A stretch of DNA of 64,000 nt from Candidatus Binatia bacterium (GTDB lineage Bacteria > Desulfobacterota > Binatia > HRBIN30): contig JAOAHD010000002.1 of NCBI GenBank assembly GCA_026415395.1, positions 372,001 through 436,000 on the forward strand. The letters are read 5' to 3'. Both the position numbers and the translations under genes were made by a program. The first letter of the stretch is position 1; each line of letters starts with the position of its first letter. The notes under the pieces were generated by a model. The model searched no databases. It saw only the letters and a list, made by a program, of their open reading frames with translations, and was not told the DNA's origin. Below are positions 9,178 through 16,510 of this stretch, piece after piece.

Positions 9178-10872
9178 ATGGCGCATCCTGGCGACGGCGC
9201 GCTCGACCTAGCCGCCCCCGCAGCAGGGCGGCGGCTGCGCGTCGTGCTTCTAACCTTTTACAACTACGAGTCGCACGCGCTGCGGATTTTTCACCCGTTG
9301 CTCCAACAGCGCGGGCACGACGTGCATTCCATCTTCTTTAAGAACTACTTCACGTACGTGCGGCCCACCCCTGAGGAAGAAGACATGGTGGTGGATCTGG
9401 TGGCTCGCCTCCGCCCCGACTTAGTCGCCGTTAGTGTTTGGTCAACGTACTACCGGCTCGCTGCGCGTTTGAGCGAGCGCATTAAGGCTCAAGTCAACCC
9501 AGTGATCATTTGGGGCGGGATTCACGCGCAAACTCGCAGCGAGGAGTGCTTGCAGCATGCGGACATCGTTTGCCGGGGTGAAGGCGAGTATGTGCTTGCC
9601 GAGCTGACGGACCGCTTGGGGCTCGGTGAAGACTACACCGACCTTGCGGGATGCTGGGTACGGCGTGGAAACACGATTGTCCGCAACCCGCCGCGGCCGC
9701 TGATTGCCGATCTCGATGTACTACCGCTGCCCGATTTGTCGCCGGAGAATAAGTACTATCTCGGCAACGGTCGCTGGCGTGACGTCGCACGTTGGGACCG
9801 TGCGGCAGTCAGTTACGATGTCATGGCCGTGCGCGGCTGTCCGTTTCAGTGCACGTTTTGCATCCATAATTTCACGCGCCCGGCCACGCGTGGGTTGGGA
9901 ACCTACATTCGGCGCCGCAGCGTGGAGCATGTGCTTGCCGAGCTGCGCATGGTGAAGGCGAGTCGCCCGCGCCTGGAGGCGATTGCCTTCAGCGACGACA
10001 TCTTTGCTCCGCCGCGGCCGTGGCTGGAAGAATTTTGTGCTCGTTACAAACAAGAAATTGGTCTTCCCTTTGTGATCTTTTCCTTCCCGGGGATGGTGGA
10101 CGAGGCGAAGGTACGCCTCATGCGCGACGCCGGTTTGTGGTGCACGACGATCGGAGTGCAGTCTGGCTCCGAGCGGATCCGGCGGGAATGCTACGAGCGT
10201 GCGACCCCGAACGAGACTATCATCGAAGCCTGTCGCATTTTGGCTAAGCACGGGGTGGTACGAAATCTCGATTTCATCCTCGATAACCCGTACGAAACGG
10301 ACGAGGATCGGCGCGAGACCATCGATTTGCTGTGCCGCTTGCCGAAGCCCTTCTACGCGAACTTCTTCTCGCTCACTTACTTCCCTGGTGTGGATTTGAC
10401 CGAACGCGCTTTGCATGACGGCTTCATCACTCCGGATGACGTCGAGGACCGTGCGGAGAAGGGATACCACTTGTGGGGCGGTGCCTTGATGGAAGCGCGC
10501 GGGCCGGAAGCTTTGTATTGGGACGTGTTATACGCCATGGCAGTGCACGGGGTGCCGCGGTGGGTGATCCTTCGCTTGATGAAAGGAAGCTTGATCCGCC
10601 GCCATCTCCGTCAGTTTGTCCGCTTGGCGCGCTGGGCGGGCTCCCTCGCACAGTGGAAGAAACGGCACGTGGATCGCTGGGTCGGTAGGCCCAATCTCCT
10701 CGATCATTTCTTCATCAACACAAACCGTGAGGATGTCCCAGCGGAGCCCGTGGTGCATCCGAACTTTGGGCAGACGCCGTTCAGTGTTCCGCAGCAAGTA
10801 ACCCCGGCGGCGAAGATGCCTCTCCACCCGGTGTCGTCTGCGCGCGACGTTGCCGCGGTGGATTCGCCCTAG
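9178..10872 (+). CDS. Cobalamin-binding-domain radical SAM protein
   Basis: 564 residues. The N-terminal part (about 20-170) has the layout of a B12-binding Rossmann domain, including IIWGGIHA, but without a clear DxHxxG. The radical SAM domain follows with CX3CX2C at C221, C225 and C228 in AVRGCPFQCTFCIHN. A C-terminal region typical of this BchE/HpnP/HpnJ-like class completes it. Such enzymes perform methylations, cyclisations or hydroxylations on unreactive carbons; lipid (hopanoid) and pigment modifications are common roles, but no pathway neighbours are visible. The start has AAGGTGA upstream. It follows the histidine kinase by 143 bases on the same strand. Confidence 0.85.
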   Translation: MAHPGDGALDLAAPAAGRRLRVVLLTFYNYESHALRIFHPLLQQRGHDVHSIFFKNYFTYVRPTPEEEDMVVDLVARLRPDLVAVSVWSTYYRLAARLSERIKAQVNPVIIWGGIHAQTRSEECLQHADIVCRGEGEYVLAELTDRLGLGEDYTDLAGCWVRRGNTIVRNPPRPLIADLDVLPLPDLSPENKYYLGNGRWRDVARWDRAAVSYDVMAVRGCPFQCTFCIHNFTRPATRGLGTYIRRRSVEHVLAELRMVKASRPRLEAIAFSDDIFAPPRPWLEEFCARYKQEIGLPFVIFSFPGMVDEAKVRLMRDAGLWCTTIGVQSGSERIRRECYERATPNETIIEACRILAKHGVVRNLDFILDNPYETDEDRRETIDLLCRLPKPFYANFFSLTYFPGVDLTERALHDGFITPDDVEDRAEKGYHLWGGALMEARGPEALYWDVLYAMAVHGVPRWVILRLMKGSLIRRHLRQFVRLARWAGSLAQWKKRHVDRWVGRPNLLDHFFINTNREDVPAEPVVHPNFGQTPFSVPQQVTPAAKMPLHPVSSARDVAAVDSP

Positions 10873-11037
10873 CCACCTGAGCTCGGGCTTCTCCCTGCAG
10901 TGTCTGGCAAGAAGGAGCCACTCCGAGAGTTGCCGGGAGAAACGGCGAGGGCACGGTTTCCCGCCGGCCGCAGGCAGAAGCGTTCTGCCGACAGTTACGT
11001 GCGCGCGACGGTAGGACTCGCACCTGGCTCCGGCAAA

Positions 11038-11126
11038 CGGAGAGGGAGGGATTCGAACCCTCGGTAGAGTTTTAGCCCTACACACGCTTAGCAGGCGTGC
11101 GCCTTCGACCTCTCGGCCACCTCTCC
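11038..11126 (-). tRNA. tRNA-Ser (anticodon GCU)
   Basis: On the minus strand the sequence folds as a class II tRNA. The 7-bp acceptor stem GGAGAGG pairs with CCTCTCC; the anticodon loop reads CTGCTAA, giving anticodon GCU (Ser, AGC/AGU). A long variable arm follows, and the T arm is GAGGG-TTCGAAT-CCCTC. The discriminator base is G, normal for serine tRNAs. The 3' CCA is not encoded, since the next bases are TTT. It stands alone between the radical SAM gene and the DUF72 gene. Confidence 0.95.
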
Positions 11127-11148
11127 AAGCGTCGGATTCCGGCTTTGC

Positions 11149-11922
11149 TTACCTTTCCTCGGCTTTATCTGCAACACTGCGCGTCCGCAGCACCAGTTTC
11201 CGCAGGTACAGTGCATCGAAAACCGCAGCAGCTTCCACGTCGTTGTTGAAGTACGCAAAGCAGCGCTTGCCGCGCCGCGCTTGGCTGCGGAGCCACCGCG
11301 CCCAACGCCGCAGCCGCACTCGGCTGTAGCGACCGGCGTAGCCGGTGAGCGGGCCGTGGAAGCGCAGATATACCGCAGGACCGACACTCACGCGTGGCAC
11401 CCGAAGCCCCGGGAAGTCGTGCACTACAAAGGTTGCTCCAACTTCCGCGAGCAGCTGTTGCACCGCAGGGATGAACCAACTGGGATGGCGGAATTCGAAA
11501 GCGTGAATATAGCCTGCGGGCAACTCGGCCAAGAAAGCGGAGAGACGCTCTAGGTCGCAGCTCCAGCGTGGTGGTAGTTGGTACAAAATCGGCCCGAGAT
11601 GGTCGCCCAATTCCGCGAGCGTGTGGCAAAACTGCTCTAGGGTGCGGCTGACTTCACGCAGCTTCTTCCGATGGGTGAAAAAACGGTTGGCCTTGACGGC
11701 AAACAAGAAACCTGGCGGCGCCATTTCTCGCCAGCGGGCCACGACCTCGGGAGTGGGCATTCGGTAAAAAGTGTTGTTGATCTCGACGGTGTCGAAGGTG
11801 CGCGCATAAAAGGAGAACCATTCCGTGGTGGGTAGGGTCTGAGGATAAAAAATCCCTCGCCAACCCGTATACTGCCAACCCGAACAACCGATTCGTATCG
11901 GAGCTAGGGCGCCGGTTGCCAT
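11149..11922 (-). CDS. DUF72 family protein (YecE-like)
   Basis: 257 residues starting MATGALAPIRIGCSGWQY. The IGCSGWQYTGWRG opening, DTVEINNTFYRMP and the YFNNDVEAAAVFDA segment near the C-terminus are hallmarks of DUF72 (TIM-barrel, YecE). Biochemical function is not established for the family. The chosen ATG overlaps the end of the upstream radical SAM gene by 19 bases, so the two are probably translated from one message. The tRNA-Ser gene lies just downstream. Confidence 0.88.
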   Translation of the reverse strand: MATGALAPIRIGCSGWQYTGWRGIFYPQTLPTTEWFSFYARTFDTVEINNTFYRMPTPEVVARWREMAPPGFLFAVKANRFFTHRKKLREVSRTLEQFCHTLAELGDHLGPILYQLPPRWSCDLERLSAFLAELPAGYIHAFEFRHPSWFIPAVQQLLAEVGATFVVHDFPGLRVPRVSVGPAVYLRFHGPLTGYAGRYSRVRLRRWARWLRSQARRGKRCFAYFNNDVEAAAVFDALYLRKLVLRTRSVADKAEER

Positions 11923-13010
11923 ATCCCTGGAATGGCCGTGCCACAATCAGGGCAGCGCCCGGCAGCGATCCGATTGACGAGCAGGGTGAAGCCGTATCGC
12001 CCCACGAGGAGTGCTTTGCACTGGTGGCAGTAAGTGTTTTCGCCTCCTTCCCCTGGCACGTTGCCTTCGTACACGTAATTGAGGCCTGCCGCGAGGCCGA
12101 TTTCCCGTGCCCGGCGGAGTGTGGCCACTGGAGTGCGCGGGCGATCGAGCAGCCGATAGGTGGGGTAAAACTGCGTGACGTGCCAGGGCATGTTCGGATC
12201 GATGCTCGCCAAAAACTCGGCAATCTCGCGCAGCTCGTCATCGCTATCGTTGTGCTGCGGGATCACCAGGGTGGTCACTTCCACCCAGACGCCGAGCTCT
12301 TTGTAGCGGCGAATGTTATCGAGCACGGGAGTAAGCCGGGCACCGGTCATTTGCTTGTGCGCGCTGTCGCGGAAGCTTTTCAGGTCGATGTTGGCGGCAT
12401 CGAGATAAGGGGCGATCGTTTGTAACGCTTCCTTGCCGATGTACCCATTGGTGACGAAGATGTTGCGGAGCCCGCGGCTGCGCGCGAGCCGGGCGGTATC
12501 CAGAGCAAATTCGTAGAAAATCGTCGGCTCGGTGTAGGTGTAAGCGATGCTCGTGCAGCCGCTACGCAAGGCGGCGGTGGCGACCTCTTCTGGACTGACG
12601 TCTTCCCCTGGAATCCGCGCGCCAGCTTCGCGCAAACTCAGGCAAAGCACCTCGGGGTCATGCCCATCGCCGTTGCCATGATTGGGGACGATCACTCCCT
12701 TCTCCTTTGGCTGTTGCGAGATTTCGTAATTCTGGCAGTGCAAACAGCGGAAATTGCATCCGACTGTGGCGATAGAATACGAGAGCGAGCCCGGCAGAAA
12801 ATGGAATAACGGCTTCTTCTCGATGGGATCGATGTGCCGCGCCACCAATCGGCCGTACACCAGCGTGAACAGCTTGCCCTCGACGTTGACACGCACCCCG
12901 CAAGCGCCGCGCCGGCCGCCGGAGATTTTGCAATTCAAGGCGCACAAGGTGCATTCGACTTTGCCGTCCGGAAGGGGGTGCCAAAACAACGCTTCGCGCA
13001 CCGAGCTCAT
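11904..13010 (-). CDS. AmmeMemoRadiSam-type radical SAM enzyme (AmrS-like)
   Basis: 368 residues. An N-terminal cysteine-rich segment (C20, C23, C27, C37) precedes the [4Fe-4S] motif C85-X3-C89-X2-C92 (CNFRCLHC). The segments TYTEPTIFYEFALDTARLA and NIDLKSF match the family formerly annotated as PflA-like activating enzymes and now as AmmeMemoRadiSam system radical SAM (AmrS). A C-terminal rubredoxin-like CX2C pair (CHQC near residue 327 and CPDC near 357) may bind metal. The family's usual partners, AmmeMemoRadiSam A and B, are not in this window. The overlapping DUF72 gene downstream suggests a transcription unit. Confidence 0.85.
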   Translation of the reverse strand: MSSVREALFWHPLPDGKVECTLCALNCKISGGRRGACGVRVNVEGKLFTLVYGRLVARHIDPIEKKPLFHFLPGSLSYSIATVGCNFRCLHCQNYEISQQPKEKGVIVPNHGNGDGHDPEVLCLSLREAGARIPGEDVSPEEVATAALRSGCTSIAYTYTEPTIFYEFALDTARLARSRGLRNIFVTNGYIGKEALQTIAPYLDAANIDLKSFRDSAHKQMTGARLTPVLDNIRRYKELGVWVEVTTLVIPQHNDSDDELREIAEFLASIDPNMPWHVTQFYPTYRLLDRPRTPVATLRRAREIGLAAGLNYVYEGNVPGEGGENTYCHQCKALLVGRYGFTLLVNRIAAGRCPDCGTAIPGIWQPAP

Positions 13011-13020
13011 CGTGACTGCA

Positions 13021-14757
13021 TTATACGGCGCATTCGCGGCACTCGGCTAGAGCGGCGTCGTCGACTAGCGAAAGCACCTGGCCGGGGCGGCTACCGTATC
13101 GGTAAACGGTGATGCCTTTGAGGCGGTATTCGCGGGCCATGAGGTAGATGTCCCGCACCTGCTCCGCCGTGGCATCGGCTGGGAGGTTGATCGTTTTCGA
13201 TACCGCCGCATCGATGTAAGCTTGGAACTGGGACTGCATCCGCAAGTGCCATTCGGGCGCGATGTCGAGCGCGGTGGGAAAACGCTGGCGAATTTCTTCC
13301 GGCAAGGTGGCGAGGTCACGGATGGTTCCGTGCTGCAAAATGTGTTCGCGCACCGCTGCCACTTGGTCTCCCAAGGTTGCCAGCACTTGCTCCACTGCGG
13401 GGTGGATTTCCGTGAAGTGGCGGCCATCGAGCAGGCGGCGGCAAACTGCCAGAGCAAACAGCGGTTCGATACCGCTGGACACGCCGGCAATCAGGCTGAT
13501 CGTGCCTGTTGGGGCAATGCAGGTGACAGTAGCGTTGCGCAGCGTTTTGTATCCGATTCCGGGCCAGATGCTCTCCGGAAAAGCAGGAAAGGAGCCGCGG
13601 CGTTTGCCGAGCTCGAGCGAGGCAATCCGGGCTTCAATGCTGAGGAAGGTGACGATGTCTCCGGCCAGGGACACAGCCTCGATGGAGTCGTAGGGGATGC
13701 CGAGCGCAATCAAGAGGTCGGCAAAGCCCATCACTCCGAGTCCGATTTTCCGCGTGCGCCGAGTTGCTGCGGCAATTTCTGGCGATGGATGGGTGGTCGC
13801 TTCAATCACGTTATCGAGAAAGACCACAGCGTCTTGAATTGCTTCGCGCAGTGCCGGCCAGTCGATATCGTTCGCCCGCAGGAAGCGGGGCAGGCTCAAG
13901 GAGCCGAGCACGCACGACTCGTTGGGCAGCAGTGGCTGCTCCCCACACGGGTTGGTGGCCTCGATGTTGCCAAGGCTCGGCACCGTGTGGTGGCGATTGA
14001 TTTCGTCGAGAAAGATGAGACCGGGGTCGCCGGACTTGCAGGCAGCATCGGCAATGCGGTCGAGCAGCTCACGTGGGTCGACGTGCCGAACGATTTGGCC
14101 GTTGCGCGGGTTCACCAGCGGAAACGGTTCGCGGCGATCGTAGGCATCGAAGAATCTCTCCGTCATGCCCACACTAATGTTGAAGTTCTCCAATCGACCG
14201 GGAGCGAGTTTCGCTTGGATGAAATCCTCGATGTCCGGATGAGACACCCGCAGCACCCCCATGTTTGCACCGCGTCGACGTCCGCCTTCGCGAATCACAG
14301 CCGTGGTGTGGTCGAAAAGCTCCATGAACGAGACTGGTCCCGACGTGACCCCGCCAGTGGAACGCACCCGGTCGCCCCGCGGGCGCAGCGCGCTAAACGA
14401 GAAGCCCGTACCGCCGCCGGTCTGATGGATGCGGGCCATGCGCCACAAGGCGGTAAAAATGGAATCGAGGTTGTCCTCAATCGGCAAGACAAAGCAGGCG
14501 GCCAATTGCGCTTGAGGTAAGCCGGCGTTCATTAACGTGGGTGAGTTCGGCAAGAACTCAAGTTCGATTAACCGGTGGTAAAAACGTTCTTCCCACTCTT
14601 CTGGGGATTCGCCGAAGTCCTTTGCCGGAGCAGCCACCGCGCGGGCGACCCGCCGGAGCATGGCTGGGGGGTCTTCGATCAAGTTGCCCTGCTCGTCGCG
14701 CAAGAGATAGCGTTCCTCCAATACGGCCAGTGCGGCAGGGGAGAGATGCAGTGCCAT
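13021..14757 (-). CDS. nrdJ: Adenosylcobalamin-dependent (class II) ribonucleotide reductase
   Basis: 578 residues. The enzyme reduces ribonucleotides to deoxyribonucleotides using a B12-derived thiyl radical. Visible signatures are LPNSPTLMNAG, the first redox Cys C88 in AACFVLP, the N269-P-C271-G-E273 active-site loop (thiyl radical Cys plus Asn/Glu) and C282 as the partner of C88. The C-terminal pair C573/C576 (ECREC) relays electrons from thioredoxin. There is no N-terminal ATP-cone, so overall activity control through that domain is absent. The frame stays open 252 bases upstream, but MALHLSP is the first start with family-like sequence. No NrdR box or cobalamin riboswitch was recognised upstream. 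Confidence 0.93.
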   Translation of the reverse strand: MALHLSPAALAVLEERYLLRDEQGNLIEDPPAMLRRVARAVAAPAKDFGESPEEWEERFYHRLIELEFLPNSPTLMNAGLPQAQLAACFVLPIEDNLDSIFTALWRMARIHQTGGGTGFSFSALRPRGDRVRSTGGVTSGPVSFMELFDHTTAVIREGGRRRGANMGVLRVSHPDIEDFIQAKLAPGRLENFNISVGMTERFFDAYDRREPFPLVNPRNGQIVRHVDPRELLDRIADAACKSGDPGLIFLDEINRHHTVPSLGNIEATNPCGEQPLLPNESCVLGSLSLPRFLRANDIDWPALREAIQDAVVFLDNVIEATTHPSPEIAAATRRTRKIGLGVMGFADLLIALGIPYDSIEAVSLAGDIVTFLSIEARIASLELGKRRGSFPAFPESIWPGIGYKTLRNATVTCIAPTGTISLIAGVSSGIEPLFALAVCRRLLDGRHFTEIHPAVEQVLATLGDQVAAVREHILQHGTIRDLATLPEEIRQRFPTALDIAPEWHLRMQSQFQAYIDAAVSKTINLPADATAEQVRDIYLMAREYRLKGITVYRYGSRPGQVLSLVDDAALAECRECAV

Positions 14758-15160
14758 CGTGTGCGCCTCGCGACGAACGACCTTGCCACCGTGAGCTACG
14801 GGATTTGTGCGCCCTCTGCAAGACGCCGAAAGGTGCTCGGGCCGTAAGTGTAACCGCCGCGAATGGTGAGGGTCGCTGGCGACCGCAAGTCGGCGTCGCG
14901 GGCCACGCGCAGAGAAGCCGTTGAAGCCGACGGTGTCGATCAAAGAGGCGAGGAGACGGGTTGGCGGAATCGCCGATGCACACCCCATGCGGGCATGGGC
15001 CCGGACCACTGCGAACCACCGTTATGGAGCTGGGGGCAACGGGGGATCGGGACGGTGCAGCAGCCGACACTCAGGCGCTTCTGGAACGGTGCTGATGATC
15101 GGGCTCGAGGACCGCAGAGAATTGCATCGTGGATCACTCCGGCGTACTGTCGCTGGCGTC
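14758..15160. other. 403-base intergenic region between divergent genes
   Basis: It separates nrdJ (minus) from the amidotransferase gene (plus), so both promoters should lie here. I looked for a cobalamin riboswitch (B12 box GCCACTG) and NrdR-type repeats and did not recognise either. Short open frames cross it on both strands, as expected at this GC content. If the amidotransferase starts at an ATG 66 bases earlier, the gap shrinks accordingly. Confidence 0.4.
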
Positions 15161-15937
15161 ATGGTTGCTGCTGCGAGGGCGAGCCGCTCGGTTGTGGCCA
15201 TCCGACACGTGCCGTTCGAGGATCTGGGAATTTGCGAGGCGATTCTCCGGCAGCGCGGTTATGCCGTTTCCTACCGGGATGCGGGGGTGGACGCGCTCAC
15301 GGACGAAACGGTACGCAAGGCCGACCTCCTCGTCGTGTTGGGCGGACCCATCGGCGCTTACGAGGAAGATCGTTATCCCTTCCTTCGTGACGAGCTACGC
15401 TTATTGGAAGAGCGTTGTGCACGCGACCGGCCAACGTTGGGGGTGTGTCTCGGCGCACAGTTGCTCGCGCGGAGTTTGGGCGGCCGCGTGTTTCCCCTGG
15501 GAGCAAAAGAGATCGGTTTTGGGGCGCTGGAACTGACAAGCGAGGGTGAGCGTTCGCCACTGCGTTACTTGAAAGATCAGCCAGTTCTGCACTGGCATGG
15601 CGACACCTACACGTTACCCACCGGTGCCCGACGGCTGGCGTCGACCCGGCTCTGCCGCGAACAAGCCTTCGACTGGGGCAAGAACCTCCTTGCCCTCCAA
15701 TTTCATCTGGAGTGGGATTGGCCGCGTTTCGAACAATGGCTCATCGGGCATGCGGTGGAACTGGCCGCCGCGCAACTGGATTTGCGCGGGCTGCGTGCGC
15801 AAGCCCGCGACTACGCTGCCTCCACCATTGCCGCGCGCCGGCGTTGCGTCGAAGGGTGGCTCCACTCGGTCGAAGAGGCTATGGGGCATGGGAGTAAGGA
15901 AGATGGCCGGCACGCTTCGGGTGAAGAGAGTGTATGA
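15161..15937 (+). CDS. Class I glutamine amidotransferase (GATase1) domain protein
   Basis: 258 residues from the chosen ATG (MVAAARASR). The GATase1 triad is visible: nucleophile C96 in LGVCLGAQ, and His and Glu in FHLEWDW. The opening VVAIRHVPFEDLG and VVLGGPIGAYEEDRYPFL match stand-alone amidotransferases of the GuaA-like/YfeJ type often annotated as glutamine amidotransferase. The acceptor substrate is unknown. An ATG 66 bases upstream in the same frame is an alternative start, but the residues it adds are not family-like. The 3' end overlaps the DUF488 gene by 35 bases, implying coupled translation. Confidence 0.85.
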   Translation: MVAAARASRSVVAIRHVPFEDLGICEAILRQRGYAVSYRDAGVDALTDETVRKADLLVVLGGPIGAYEEDRYPFLRDELRLLEERCARDRPTLGVCLGAQLLARSLGGRVFPLGAKEIGFGALELTSEGERSPLRYLKDQPVLHWHGDTYTLPTGARRLASTRLCREQAFDWGKNLLALQFHLEWDWPRFEQWLIGHAVELAAAQLDLRGLRAQARDYAASTIAARRRCVEGWLHSVEEAMGHGSKEDGRHASGEESV

Positions 15938-16304
15938 CCCCGTGGAACAAAGCGACGGCTTTCGCGTGCTCGTGGATCGGCTGTGGCCCCGCGGGCTGAA
16001 GAAGGAGACGGCTCGCATCGATTTGTGGCTCAAGGATATCGGCCCGAGCGACGCCCTGCGGAAGTGGTTTGGACACAACCCGGAGCGGTTTGCAACATTT
16101 AACGAGCGCTACCGAAAGGAGTTAAAGGTGAACCCTGCCACGTTGGGGCAGTTGCTCGAGGTGGTGCGTCAGCATTCGGTGGTCACGCTGGTGTACGGCG
16201 CTCGGGATCGAGAGTGCAATCACGCTGTGGTGTTGCGAGAGTTTGTGGAAGCACTGCTGCGCGCGCAGATGCCTACCACCCGTCGAAAACACTTGCATCC
16301 ATAG
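15903..16304 (+). CDS. DUF488 family protein
   Basis: 133 residues. The sequence RVYDP, then GFRVLVDRLWPRGLKK, LWLKDIGPSDALRKWFGH and TLVYGARD is a textbook DUF488 (YeaO-like) arrangement. The biochemical role is unknown; some members are linked to nucleic acid or metal stress. A GGAA-containing ribosome-binding site precedes the ATG. It overlaps the preceding amidotransferase gene in a different frame, so the two are very likely co-expressed. Confidence 0.87.
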   Translation: MAGTLRVKRVYDPVEQSDGFRVLVDRLWPRGLKKETARIDLWLKDIGPSDALRKWFGHNPERFATFNERYRKELKVNPATLGQLLEVVRQHSVVTLVYGARDRECNHAVVLREFVEALLRAQMPTTRRKHLHP

Positions 16305-16510
16305 TGTGGGCTTCGGCGATCGCTGTTGTGGCGTCGATTCGGGTGCCTGGGGCATACCCTTCAGGCAAAAAAAATGACCGTTTGCGCGGCGACCGTGTGC
16401 CCTGGCGGTAAAATTTTCACGCCCCCACTTCCTTGTTTGAAAAGCCAGTGCGATGCAGGTAAGACAAATTGTCGCTGCTCGAAGCAGCCGTGAGAGGGAC
16501 AGGAGACGCT

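Noticed and set aside
10973-10989. Perfect 7-bp hairpin downstream of the tRNA-Ser gene
   Set aside because: No T tract on either side, so it is not a typical intrinsic terminator; chance occurrence is possible.
14757-15009. Longer nrdJ start
   Set aside because: 84 extra residues lack family sequence and overlap a region expected to hold the promoter.
14758-15160. Cobalamin riboswitch upstream of nrdJ
   Set aside because: No B12 box or pseudoknot elements recognised, and B12-requiring enzymes are not expected to be repressed by B12.
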